Source: an uncultured Anaerolineales bacterium
Lineage (GTDB): Bacteria; Chloroflexota; Anaerolineae; Anaerolineales; Villigracilaceae
Assembly (NCBI GenBank): GCA_937928015.1
Contig: CALFXA010000112.1
Span: forward strand, 1-35,939
Direction: 5' to 3'
Length of the DNA stretch: 35,939 nucleotides
Shown: in pieces, positions 15,898-24,161 of the stretch
Layout of the letters: every line of letters begins with the position of its first letter
How positions within the stretch are numbered: position 1 is the stretch's first letter
Made by a program: the position numbers and the translations under genes
The notes under the pieces: generated by a model
What the model was told of the DNA's origin: nothing
What the model saw: the letters and a program-made list of their open reading frames with translations, nothing else
The model's database searches: none

Positions 15898-17031
15898 GTG
15901 AGCCATCTGCCCGGGAAATTCATCATCGGTTTGACCGGTAACATCGCCACTGGCAAAAGCGTCGTGCGCAGGATGCTCGAACATCTGGGCGCCTACACCA
16001 TCGACGCGGACGCCCTCTCCCATCGCGCCATCTCGAAGGGAGCGCCCGGTTACCAGCCCGTGCTGAACGAGTTCGGCAAGTGGCTGCTGGACAAAGAAGG
16101 CGAGATCGACCGCTCCAAGCTGGGGCGGCTGGTCTTCAGCGATCCTGATGCGCTCGCCAAGCTGGAGGACATCGTCCACCCGCTGGTGCGGCAGGCCACC
16201 GACATGTTGATTCAGCGCGCCCGCCAGCCGATCATCGTGGTGGAAGCCATCAAACTGCTCGAAAGCGACCTGCGCCAACTGGCCGACGCCATCTGGGTGA
16301 CCGACGCCCCGCAGGAAGTGCAGGTGGAACGTCTGATCCGCAAGCGTGGGCTGACGCGTGACGAGGCCCTGCAGCGCATCATGGCTCAGTCGGCGCAGAT
16401 GGAAAAGGTGGCCGCCGCCGGCGTGGTCATCCGCAACACAGGTTCCTATGAGGATCTGTGGAAACAGGTCACTGCCCAATGGAAGAAGATCTCGCCGACC
16501 GGCGATACCATCCCCGTGGTGCAGAAGACCCAGGCCGGACAGCTCGAGGTTCAGCGCGGTCGTCCGCGTGACTCGAAGCCCATCGCCGAGTTGGTCACCC
16601 GCCTGAGCAAGGGCACCCGCTCCATGACTTCTGCGGACGTAATGGAAGGCTTTGGCGACAAGGCTTATATGTTGCTGCGCAGCAGCGGACGATTGGTCGG
16701 CGTGGCCGGCTGGCAGGTGGAAAACCTGGTAGCCCGCACCACTGACGTCTATCTGGAAGAAGGCTTCGACCCGGCCCAGGGTCTCGAAGGATTGATCGCC
16801 GAGGTGGAACGCGCCTCGCGCGACCTGCAATGCGAAGCCTCGTTGATCTTCCCCTCTGAGGAACTGGCCGCCCAGGCCGAAGTCTGGGCGAAGCTGGGCT
16901 ACGAACGCCGCGCCCCCGAAACCCTGGGCGTGCAGGCCTGGCAGGACGCTGCGCTCGAAACGAGGCCTAACGCCACCAGCCCGCTCCTCTTCAAACAATT
17001 GCGGCAGGACCGAGTCCTGCGGCCCATCTAA
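15898..17031 (+). CDS. coaE: Dephospho-CoA kinase with C-terminal extension resembling a GNAT acetyltransferase
   Basis: The 377-residue protein begins with a complete dephospho-CoA kinase (about residues 1-200), which phosphorylates the ribose 3'-OH in the last step of CoA synthesis. Signs are the P-loop GLTGNIATGKS (Lys20), DADALSHRAI, HPLVR, VVEAIKLLES, and a lid with ERLIRKRGLTRDEALQRI. The family normally ends near residue 200. Here a further ~175 residues follow a short linker (TIPVVQKTQ). They contain a strand pattern YMLLRSSGRLVGVAGWQVE and a terminal KLGYERR that look like a degenerate GNAT (acyl-CoA N-acyltransferase) fold; this identification is tentative. The GTG at 15898 has GAGGAG 5 bases upstream. 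It is followed by cdaA after 69 bases. Confidence 0.92.
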   Translation: MSHLPGKFIIGLTGNIATGKSVVRRMLEHLGAYTIDADALSHRAISKGAPGYQPVLNEFGKWLLDKEGEIDRSKLGRLVFSDPDALAKLEDIVHPLVRQATDMLIQRARQPIIVVEAIKLLESDLRQLADAIWVTDAPQEVQVERLIRKRGLTRDEALQRIMAQSAQMEKVAAAGVVIRNTGSYEDLWKQVTAQWKKISPTGDTIPVVQKTQAGQLEVQRGRPRDSKPIAELVTRLSKGTRSMTSADVMEGFGDKAYMLLRSSGRLVGVAGWQVENLVARTTDVYLEEGFDPAQGLEGLIAEVERASRDLQCEASLIFPSEELAAQAEVWAKLGYERRAPETLGVQAWQDAALETRPNATSPLLFKQLRQDRVLRPI

Positions 17032-17100
17032 GGTCGGGACCGGGCAAGGGAACGGGAATTCCCGCGCGCCAGGCCCAGGAGTCCCGCCCTCCCTGGTACT

Positions 17101-17973
17101 GTGACCGAACTCCTCAATAACCTCCTCTTTATTTTTCAACGCCTGAACTGGCTGAGCGCCATCGACATCCTGTTGGTGACGCTCATCTTCTTCGGGCTGC
17201 TCTATTCCCTGCGCGATACGCAGGCGATGGTGCTCTTGCGCGGCATGATCCTGCTGGTGGTACTGATCGTGCTGTTCACCTCGTTGGTGGACCTGCCTGC
17301 CTTCTCGTGGCTGGTGACCAATGCCCTGCCCGCCCTGTTGCTGTCCATCCCCGTCATTTTCGCCCCCGAGATCCGCCGCACGCTGGAACGGCTGGGCCGT
17401 GCGGGGACGATCTGGCCGCTGGCTGCCAAGGCCGACATGCTTGAAAGTGAACAGGTGGTGCGCGCGGTGGTGAGCGCCTCGGCGCGTCTCTCGGCCCGTC
17501 AGCATGGCGCGCTGATCATATTCCAGCGGCTCGACAGCCTGGAGGAATACGTCAATACGGGCGTGAAGATGAACGCGCAGGTCACGCCTGAACTGCTGCT
17601 ACAAGTCTTTTACCCCAACACCCCCCTGCACGATGGCGCGGTTATCATCGCCGAGGGCAAACTGGTGGCGGCAGCCTGCGTGATGCCGCTCTCGTCGAGC
17701 GGCATCCTCAACCGCACCCCCGAGCGGCAAATGGGACTCCGTCACCGCGCGGCGCTGGGCATCTCGGAGGTCAGCGATGCGGTGGCGGTGGTCGTCTCGG
17801 AAGAAACCGGCGGAATCGCCGTGGCCCACTCCGGGCGGATGATCCGCCGCCTCGACCCCGAGCGGCTGGAGAACATCCTGATCGCCTTCTTCCGGTCAAG
17901 CCGTACCGAGGGTCCCGCCAGTTGGTTCGAGCGTTTCATCCCGAGCCTGCCCGTCAAGAAAAAGGACGAATGA
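17101..17973 (+). CDS. cdaA: Diadenylate cyclase CdaA (DisA_N domain)
   Basis: The 290-residue membrane enzyme condenses two ATP into cyclic di-AMP. Three N-terminal transmembrane helices (about residues 18-36, 42-61 and 68-87) are followed by a DAC/DisA_N domain with the catalytic DGA at 178-180 (PLHDGAVII) and RHR at 214-216 (GLRHRAALG). A GTG start at 17101 is the only one keeping the first helix; no good ribosome-binding site precedes it. The gene is followed after only 9 bases by cdaR, whose product regulates CdaA in Firmicutes; the usual third partner glmM is missing from this locus, replaced by der. Confidence 0.95.
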   Translation: MTELLNNLLFIFQRLNWLSAIDILLVTLIFFGLLYSLRDTQAMVLLRGMILLVVLIVLFTSLVDLPAFSWLVTNALPALLLSIPVIFAPEIRRTLERLGRAGTIWPLAAKADMLESEQVVRAVVSASARLSARQHGALIIFQRLDSLEEYVNTGVKMNAQVTPELLLQVFYPNTPLHDGAVIIAEGKLVAAACVMPLSSSGILNRTPERQMGLRHRAALGISEVSDAVAVVVSEETGGIAVAHSGRMIRRLDPERLENILIAFFRSSRTEGPASWFERFIPSLPVKKKDE

Positions 17974-17982
17974 ACACCCGTC

Positions 17983-19263
17983 GTGGGCCGATCTGAGAAA
18001 CCGATGCGTACTTTAGGTAAAAACCTGAGGACCCTGTTATGGGCCTCCATCCTGGCATTGTCAGTTTGGGTGGCAGCCGTCACGGCCGCCGACCCGGATG
18101 AGGTGCGTACCCTGCCTGCCCCGGTCGCGGTCGAGGTGGTGGGCCAGGACCCAGGCCTGGTCATCAGCACTGACTACCCGAAACAGGTGGAAGTCACTCT
18201 GCGCGCGCCGACCTCGGTATGGGAACACATCAGCAGCGACCCCACCAGCGTGCGCGCCATCCTCGACCTCTCCGGGCTGGGTGGCGGGCAGCACAGCGTG
18301 GGAATCCAGGTACAGGTGAGCGAACGTCCCGCGCGGCTGGTCTCGGTCACTCCCATGACCGTGAATCTAGCCCTTGAACCATTGGCTACGCGCAATCTAA
18401 CAGTCGACCTCAACCTAACGGGCCAACCGGCTGTCGGGTATCAGGCTGGGGACCCGCACCTGACCCCGTTGCAGGTGGTGGTGGCAGGAGCCGAGTCACA
18501 GGTGCAGCAGGCCACGAAGGCGACGGTCACGCTCAGCCTGGACGGTGTCCGCGAGAACGTGCAGAAGTCGCTGACGGTGCAGGTGCTGGATTCCAACGGG
18601 CAGGCGCTCAACGGGTTGAGCGTCTCGCCGCAGACCGTGGACGCGGAAGTGCCCGTCAGCCAGCGCGGCGGATACCGCGACCTGGCCGTCAAAGTAGTGG
18701 TACGCGGGCAGGTGGCCAGCGGTTACCGCCTGACCGACATCTCGGTCTTCCCACCCGTGGTGACGGTCTTCTCCGCAGACCCGAATGTAGTCGCCACCCT
18801 GCCCGGTGTGGTGGAGACCCAGCCGCTCGACCTGCAAAACGCCAACGAAGATATCACCACCCGTCTCGACTTGAACCTGCCCGAAGGCGTATCGGTGGTG
18901 GGCGAACAGACCGTGTTGATTCAGGCGGGCATCTCGCCCATCGAGAGCAGTATCACGCTCTCGAACGAGGTGGTGCAGGTGACGGGCCTGCCCGAAGGCC
19001 TGACGGCCCAGGTGCTGCCCGCTACAGTGGATGTAATCCTCTCGGGGCCCCTGCCCCTGCTGGATACACTCACGCGGCAGGACATCCGCGTGACAGTGGA
19101 CCTGACCGGGCTGACGGCGGGCACACACCAACTGACGCCCAGGGTTGAGATTCTGATCGCGGACGTGGTGGTCGAGTCGATCCTGCCGGGCACGGTGGAA
19201 GTGACATTGGCCCCGTCTGGGACACCCTATCCGCTGCCGACCCCAACGCCCACACCGAAATAG
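17983..19263 (+). CDS. cdaR: CdaR/YbbR-domain regulator of diadenylate cyclase
   Basis: The 426-residue product has one N-terminal membrane anchor (NLRTLLWASILALSVWVAAV) and then about four YbbR repeats outside the cell. Each repeat is 80-90 residues with patterns such as DPGLVISTDYPKQVEVTLRAP, RNLTVDLNLTGQPAVGYQ and VQVTGLPEGLTAQVLPATVDV. YbbR proteins bind CdaA through their membrane part and tune c-di-AMP output. The C-terminus is a short Thr/Pro tail. The start is uncertain: GTG at 17983 or the ATG at 18004 (giving MRTLGKN), neither with a clear ribosome-binding site. It is translationally close to cdaA. Confidence 0.92.
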   Translation: MGRSEKPMRTLGKNLRTLLWASILALSVWVAAVTAADPDEVRTLPAPVAVEVVGQDPGLVISTDYPKQVEVTLRAPTSVWEHISSDPTSVRAILDLSGLGGGQHSVGIQVQVSERPARLVSVTPMTVNLALEPLATRNLTVDLNLTGQPAVGYQAGDPHLTPLQVVVAGAESQVQQATKATVTLSLDGVRENVQKSLTVQVLDSNGQALNGLSVSPQTVDAEVPVSQRGGYRDLAVKVVVRGQVASGYRLTDISVFPPVVTVFSADPNVVATLPGVVETQPLDLQNANEDITTRLDLNLPEGVSVVGEQTVLIQAGISPIESSITLSNEVVQVTGLPEGLTAQVLPATVDVILSGPLPLLDTLTRQDIRVTVDLTGLTAGTHQLTPRVEILIADVVVESILPGTVEVTLAPSGTPYPLPTPTPTPK

Positions 19264-19316
19264 TGATCCCTTACCCTGGCCCTCACCCTGGGGAGGGATC
19301 GGGCAAAGGAATACGT

Positions 19317-19356
19317 TACAATAGGCGGCGGATGAAGAATCCGCCGCAGCATTTTT
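19317..19356 (+). terminator. Hairpin before der: terminator of cdaR unit or attenuator in the der leader
   Basis: A perfect 9-bp stem GCGGCGGAT/ATCCGCCGC (19325-19347, 5-base loop) is followed by AGCATTTTT. A TACAAT at 19317-19322 could be a -10 element, in which case the hairpin starts the der mRNA. The der Shine-Dalgarno (AGGAAGTGAG) begins right after the T-run. Confidence 0.5.
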
Positions 19357-19371
19357 AGGAAGTGAGATTTC

Positions 19372-20739
19372 ATGAACAAACCCATCGTCGCCCTGATTGG
19401 GCGTCCCAACGTCGGAAAGAGCACCCTGTTCAACCGCCTGGTCGGTGAACGCGTGGCCATCGTGGACGACACGCCTGGCACCACACGCGACCGCCTGTTC
19501 GGCGATTCGGAGTGGAATGGCCGCGCCTTCACCGTGGTGGATACGGGCGGCATCGACCCGACCCACGGAGGCAAGACTCCGCTCTCGGTGGGCTCCGCCG
19601 ACTTCATCCAGGAGATCCGCGCCCAGGCGCTGGCCTCGCTGGAAGATGCCGACGCCGTGTTACTGCTGACCGACGGTGAGAGCGGTGTCACCTCGCCTGA
19701 CCGTGAGGTGGCTGAGATCCTGCGCCGCTACCAGAAGAAGCACCCCGACGGTACATTCTGGCCGCCTGTCTTCGTGGTGGTCAACAAGTGTGACAATGAA
19801 GAACGCCGCATGCAGACGCCCGAGTTCTATGAATTGGGTCTGGGCGACCCGTACCCCATCTCGGCGTTGCACGGAACGGGCACGGGCGACCTGCTGGATG
19901 GAATCGTGCAAGCTTTCCCACCGCAAGTGGAAGAAGAGGAAGACGACTCGATCAAGATCGCCATCGTGGGCAAGCCAAACGCAGGCAAGTCGAGCCTGCT
20001 GAACAAGCTGGTCGGCAAGGAACGGGCCATCGTCAGCCCGATTGCTGGAACCACACGCGATTCCATCGACTCGAAGCTGGAATTCGACGGGGTGGAGATC
20101 ACCTTGATCGACACGGCGGGCATCCGTCGGCGCGGAAAGATCGAGCCAGGCGTGGAACAGTTCAGCGTGCTGCGTTCGTTCAAATCCATCGAACGGGCCG
20201 ACGTCGCCATCCTGATGATCGACGCGACCACGGGCATCACCACCCAGGACGCACACATCGCGGGCTTCATCCTCGAAGAGTGGAAGTCGTGCGTGGTGCT
20301 GGTCAACAAGTGGGACGCAGTCGAAAAAGACAATTACACGATGGAGGAGTACACCAAGAAGATTCGTAACGAACTGAACTTCATGGACTACGTACCGATC
20401 CTGTTCATCTCCGCCAAGACAGGCCAGCGCGTGGACCAGGTGCTGCCGATGGCGTTGCGCGTGCAGGAGGAACGCCTGGCGCGCCTGACCACCTCGAAGA
20501 TCAACCAGATCATCCACAACGCGCAGGACCTGCACCCGCATCCCTCGCACGCGGGACGCGTGGTGAAGATGTATTACGGCACGCAGGTGCGCAGCGACCC
20601 ACCGACCTTCCTGATCTACGTCAACGATCCGACAATGATCCACTTCAGTTACATCCGCTACATCGAGAACAAAATCCGCGAGGAATACAGTTTCCTTGGC
20701 ACACCCATCCGCATCGTGACCAAGGGCAGACGGGAATAA
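19372..20739 (+). CDS. der: GTPase Der (EngA)
   Basis: The 455-residue protein is a double-GTPase needed for 50S subunit assembly. The first G domain shows GRPNVGKSTLFN (9-20), PGTTRD, DTGGID and NKCD; the second, from about residue 200, shows GKPNAGKSSLLN, AGTTRDSID, DTAGIRRRGKI and NKWD. The C-terminal KH-like domain carries KMYYGTQVRSDPPTFLIYVN. Length and order are those of the family, with a small insertion in the first G domain (KKHPDGTFWPP). The ATG has AGGAAGTGAG upstream. It is the last gene of the plus-strand run beginning at coaE, closed by a terminator. Confidence 0.98.
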   Translation: MNKPIVALIGRPNVGKSTLFNRLVGERVAIVDDTPGTTRDRLFGDSEWNGRAFTVVDTGGIDPTHGGKTPLSVGSADFIQEIRAQALASLEDADAVLLLTDGESGVTSPDREVAEILRRYQKKHPDGTFWPPVFVVVNKCDNEERRMQTPEFYELGLGDPYPISALHGTGTGDLLDGIVQAFPPQVEEEEDDSIKIAIVGKPNAGKSSLLNKLVGKERAIVSPIAGTTRDSIDSKLEFDGVEITLIDTAGIRRRGKIEPGVEQFSVLRSFKSIERADVAILMIDATTGITTQDAHIAGFILEEWKSCVVLVNKWDAVEKDNYTMEEYTKKIRNELNFMDYVPILFISAKTGQRVDQVLPMALRVQEERLARLTTSKINQIIHNAQDLHPHPSHAGRVVKMYYGTQVRSDPPTFLIYVNDPTMIHFSYIRYIENKIREEYSFLGTPIRIVTKGRRE

Positions 20740-20741
20740 CA

Positions 20742-20778
20742 AAAAATGAGGCGGACCTTATTGGTCCGCCTCATTTTT
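20742..20778 (+). terminator. Terminator of der
   Basis: A perfect 16-bp stem AAAAATGAGGCGGACC with a 5-base loop is flanked by A and T runs, so it can work on both strands. It begins 3 bases after the der stop. Confidence 0.92.
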
Positions 20779-20797
20779 ATTGAAAGAAATCTAAAGC

Positions 20798-20822
20798 GGG
20801 GTGGACCTTATAGGTCCACCCC
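20798..20822 (-). terminator. Terminator of the beta-propeller lipoprotein gene
   Basis: A perfect 10-bp stem GGGGTGGACC with a 5-base loop lies just past the stop of the minus-strand lipoprotein gene. Its apical part (GGACCTTATAGGTCC) nearly copies that of the der terminator 40 bases away. Confidence 0.75.
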
Positions 20823-20832
20823 ACCTTTTCGT

Positions 20833-22731
20833 TTACTTCCTCCAAGAAGGCGCGTACCAATCCGAGTCGAGCGAGAGGCCTGGGGCTTGCAGCATGTGAC
20901 TCTCCAGCGTGGACAAGTTCACCACGAACAAGTGTCCGCCGGTGGGAGAGGTGGTCTCTTCAATCAGGAGGTAATTTCCATCGGGCGAGAACAACACACG
21001 ACCCACCGTGACACCCTTGTAAACTTGGGACAGTCCGCGACCATCGCGGCCGACGATGTACACGTCGGCGGTGGGATTGCCGTTTGCAAAACTGGTATAG
21101 TAAACGAAGGCCACACGCGTCCTATCGGGCGACCAGACGATGGGATACAGACTGCCGCCCGTGAAGGTTGCCAGGTCCACAGGGTGAGCGCCATCGGGCT
21201 CGGTCACCATGAGGATGTGTTTCTGGCTGACGTAGTCATATTCGTCGAAGGCCAACGCGGACCCGTCGGGCGCGGGGAAGAAACTGGCCTTGGTCATCAA
21301 AGTATCGAAGAGCGGACGCACCGTCCCGTCCGAGGCGCGCACGAGATAGACCGTGCCCTCCTTACCTGGCAGGGCCGAGCGCAGGATGATGTTCTCGGTC
21401 AGCCAACCATCCATCACATAAGGGCGGGCGTTGGCGGGCAACTTCCCACTGACGGTCAGATTTCGCTGATCGGAACCGTCGCGGCGGACGACGAAGACAT
21501 CCTCTCCGCCCTGCCCGTCCTGGGTGCGGAAGGCGATCCACGTACCATCAGGCGACCAGAAGGGCGGGTCGATATATGGGAACTGCGTCAGCGCGGTCCA
21601 GGTGTTCGCGGTCGGGTCATACAAGTACAGGTTTTGCGGCATGCCATTGCCGTTGGCGGGATAGGACAGGGCCGCGTACTTGCCATTGGGCGACCAGGCC
21701 AATGGACTCAGGTTGAAATTCAACGCGAAGGGCAGCGGGATGGTTTCCACTTGCGGGCAGGGATTCAATCCCACCACGCAGGAACCTGGCAGGCGGACGA
21801 GCTGCGGCATCTGTCCCGCCTGATGCGGCAGCGTGAAAAAGTACAAGTCACCCAGCACATCCTGCCCAGACGGGATGGCGGGTCCCGTTTCGAGGGGCGC
21901 CAACGGGACTCCGTCCACATCAGAAAAACGCGGCGTCTCGGCGGGCACTCGGAACAAAGCGGGGTCTGTTGCCACATCGAGAGCGATCTGAGTGAGGGTC
22001 ATCTCAGTCTGCAACAGGGTCTCGTCCCCTTTGCCGTAATTCTGCATCTTCAAGATGATACCCGTCTGCAAATCGAGCCAGGCGCGGAAGGTGGGATTCT
22101 CCGCGTGAGCATAAGTCCATTCGACGGTGATGGCAGAGCGGCCCAACAGCGACTCCATGCCGACAGGCTTGAAAATGCCTGTGTTTTGGGCAAAATCTGA
22201 GGGGAAGGCCAACTGCGCCAAGGGTTCGCCAATCTGGCTCCAAAGCGGATTCGGGTAGGCCATGCCAGGCTCGAGTGGCGGGACATACTGCGGTTGGTTC
22301 GTGCCAGGGGACATTTCGCTGGTATCGGTCGCGCCCGACTTGAGGTCGATGGTGAGGATGTTCGCGCCATCGGAGGCCTTGAAGGCGGCAGCCTCGCCGT
22401 CCACGGGTCCGCTGAGGACGCGGAAGCGCGCGTTCATCTGATCGATCCAGGCTTGCTGACGCATCGAGTAGACAACGTTGGAATCGCGGTCATAGTTGTA
22501 GACCGTCCCGTCCAGGAAGAGAGTCTGCCAGCGGGTGGCGCTGGTCAACATAAAGTGCTGAATCTCTTCCGAGGTCGAGGTCATCGAGAGGGTCGAGGCA
22601 GCAGGCGTGGGTGTGGGCGGGTCGGCGGCGGGTTGGGATTCCACGGTGGTGGGTTCCAGTTTGACTTCGAGAGTGCCACAAGCCGAGAGGGAAAAGGTTA
22701 GGATAAACAGGAGGGTAAATAATTTTTTCAT
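20833..22731 (-). CDS. Lipoprotein with TolB/WD40-like beta-propeller
   Basis: The 632-residue product has a lipoprotein signal (MKKLFTLLFILTFSLSAC, lipidated Cys18) and a Thr/Pro linker. About residues 60-260 form an N-terminal domain reminiscent of outer-surface lipoproteins with LolA-like folds (WQTLFLDGTVYNYDR, LLGRSAITVEW, WLDLQTGIILKM). The C-terminal 350 residues are a TolB-like propeller with repeats LSPLAWSPNGKYAALSY, PPFWSPDGTWIAFRT, PIVWSPDRTRVAFVY and RVLFSPDGNYLLIEE. It lies 10 bases after a second lipoprotein gene and begins its mature chain almost identically (CGTLEVKLE versus CGTLEITLD). It is last in the unit headed by the ECF sigma factor. Function unknown; probably surface sensing or scaffolding. 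Confidence 0.88.
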   Translation of the reverse strand: MKKLFTLLFILTFSLSACGTLEVKLEPTTVESQPAADPPTPTPAASTLSMTSTSEEIQHFMLTSATRWQTLFLDGTVYNYDRDSNVVYSMRQQAWIDQMNARFRVLSGPVDGEAAAFKASDGANILTIDLKSGATDTSEMSPGTNQPQYVPPLEPGMAYPNPLWSQIGEPLAQLAFPSDFAQNTGIFKPVGMESLLGRSAITVEWTYAHAENPTFRAWLDLQTGIILKMQNYGKGDETLLQTEMTLTQIALDVATDPALFRVPAETPRFSDVDGVPLAPLETGPAIPSGQDVLGDLYFFTLPHQAGQMPQLVRLPGSCVVGLNPCPQVETIPLPFALNFNLSPLAWSPNGKYAALSYPANGNGMPQNLYLYDPTANTWTALTQFPYIDPPFWSPDGTWIAFRTQDGQGGEDVFVVRRDGSDQRNLTVSGKLPANARPYVMDGWLTENIILRSALPGKEGTVYLVRASDGTVRPLFDTLMTKASFFPAPDGSALAFDEYDYVSQKHILMVTEPDGAHPVDLATFTGGSLYPIVWSPDRTRVAFVYYTSFANGNPTADVYIVGRDGRGLSQVYKGVTVGRVLFSPDGNYLLIEETTSPTGGHLFVVNLSTLESHMLQAPGLSLDSDWYAPSWRK

Positions 22732-22741
22732 AGAGTATCCA

Positions 22742-23371
22742 TTAATCCAGAGGAACGAGGGCTATCCCATTCCATTGATAACGAAAGAGTTTCTCCACGC
22801 TCGGGCCAAGCATGGGATCGTAGGGTCCGTGCACCAGCATGTCCAGCAGGATGACACCGTGGTCGATGCTGATCGAGAGGATGCCCACGCGGTCACCCAA
22901 GTAGGCGGATGCCACGTTGACGGGGGTCCCATCCTGATTGAGGACCACGGCCAACTCGCGGAAGAGTCCGCTGCCGCCGCGCTTGCTCTCAAAGATGGCT
23001 GCCGCATCGTCAATGCCATCGCCATCCAGATCACCAAAGGTCACGCGATCTATCAGCAGGCGGACGTACCAGTCACCACCCCATCCCTGGGCTTGCTCAG
23101 GCAGGAAATACAGGCCATCCTTGAAGCGGAAGTCAGCCTCATCCTCCTTGATACTGACACTATGGAATTTGGCATTTGCCAGTTCTTCCAGGGTCAAGCG
23201 GGGGATGGCCGTGAACGTAGGCGGTGGCGGTGGGACGGGCGTATCGGGCAGAGGCGTGACGGTGGACACTTCCACGGTGGGTGTTTCGGTGACATCCAGG
23301 GTGATCTCCAGCGTACCGCACGAAGCCAGCGCGAGGCTGGCCAGGGTCAAAAGCAGCAATGATCTCTTCAT
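22742..23371 (-). CDS. Small lipoprotein with a calcium-loop-like VCBS/FG-GAP motif
   Basis: The 209-residue product has a lipobox (LALASC, Cys18), a Thr/Pro-rich linker (TPTVEVSTVTPLPDTPVPPP) and a globular domain. The domain includes VTFGDLDGDGIDDAAAIFE, a DxDxDGxxD loop as in FG-GAP/VCBS and EF-hand-like repeats. The ATG at 23371 follows GGAGA and gives a textbook signal; the longer frame from 23491 would overlap the sigma factor gene and is rejected. It follows the sigma factor by 43 bases. I recognise no named family. Confidence 0.85.
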   Translation of the reverse strand: MKRSLLLLTLASLALASCGTLEITLDVTETPTVEVSTVTPLPDTPVPPPPPTFTAIPRLTLEELANAKFHSVSIKEDEADFRFKDGLYFLPEQAQGWGGDWYVRLLIDRVTFGDLDGDGIDDAAAIFESKRGGSGLFRELAVVLNQDGTPVNVASAYLGDRVGILSISIDHGVILLDMLVHGPYDPMLGPSVEKLFRYQWNGIALVPLD

Positions 23372-23414
23372 GCGCGTCTCCAAAAATGTCAGGTCCCCCG
23401 ACGAACCTCTCATC

Positions 23415-24041
23415 TCACGCCATCGGGACCTGGTAGGAACCAGCCCCAATATTAAACCACATCGGAGCGGGCATGAGGTCCTCGACCTCACCGAGCAGGG
23501 AGCGCAGGTTGGCGCGGGCGCGAGCCAGGCGGCTGCGGACCGTGCCGACGGGCACGCGCAGGATTTTCGCGGCTTCGTCGTAGGAGTAACCCTGGATGTC
23601 CACCAGCACCACGGCAGCGCGATACGGTTCGGAGAGCGAGCGCAGGGCGGCGTGGATGGCGGTCTCCAACTCCGAGGTCTCGACCTGGTATTCGGTACCA
23701 GGCGTGGGGTCGTACAGCCAGTCGTTCAGGTCCACCTCTCCGCCGTCGCGGACGATCCATTCCAGGGGCTGGGAGGGTCGGCGCGATTTACGGCGTAACT
23801 CATCGTAGCAGGCGTTGATCGTGATGCGTGTCAGCCAACTGCGGAATCCGCCCCCGCGAAAGGCGCGGATGTGGCGGAAGGCCGAAAGCAGCGCCTCCTG
23901 CAATGCATCCGCCGAGAGGTCTTCGTCGGCGGTCATGTGCAGGGCCACATTGAAGAGGTAGTCCTGATACTGGAGGACCAGGGTGTTGAAGGCGTCGAGG
24001 TCGCCTTCCCTTGCAGCACGGATGAGCGAGTGTTCGTCCAT
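23415..24041 (-). CDS. ECF-type RNA polymerase sigma factor
   Basis: The 208-residue protein has sigma region 2 (about 10-75: LVLQYQDYLFNVALHMTADEDLSADALQEALLSAFRHI in outline, with FRSWLTRITINACYDELRR) and region 4 (about 130-185: ALRSLSEPYRAAVVLVDIQGYSYDEAAKILRVPVGTVRSRLARAR in outline), the two-domain plan of extracytoplasmic function sigma factors. The C-terminus carries ~25 extra residues (MPAPMWFNIGAGSYQVPMA). The ATG has AAGG just upstream; TATAAA lies 10 bases before it, so a very short leader is possible. No zinc-binding anti-sigma gene follows; two lipoproteins do. Confidence 0.93.
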   Translation of the reverse strand: MDEHSLIRAAREGDLDAFNTLVLQYQDYLFNVALHMTADEDLSADALQEALLSAFRHIRAFRGGGFRSWLTRITINACYDELRRKSRRPSQPLEWIVRDGGEVDLNDWLYDPTPGTEYQVETSELETAIHAALRSLSEPYRAAVVLVDIQGYSYDEAAKILRVPVGTVRSRLARARANLRSLLGEVEDLMPAPMWFNIGAGSYQVPMA

Positions 24042-24161
24042 GCCTTATTTATACTTTTCGGCTGTTACGGGCCTGTCGCAGGGATGTCACAGTTTTGTAA
24101 CCCCCGATGGTCGGCTAAAATGTCAAAGTCTCTCCTCAAAAAAGGAAACCACTATGTCACA

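Noticed and set aside
15859..17505. 548-residue minus-strand frame opposite coaE and cdaA
   Set aside because: It is antisense to well-identified genes and shows no recognisable domain.
20746..22200. 484-residue plus-strand frame after der
   Set aside because: It overlaps the der terminator and is antisense to the beta-propeller lipoprotein gene.
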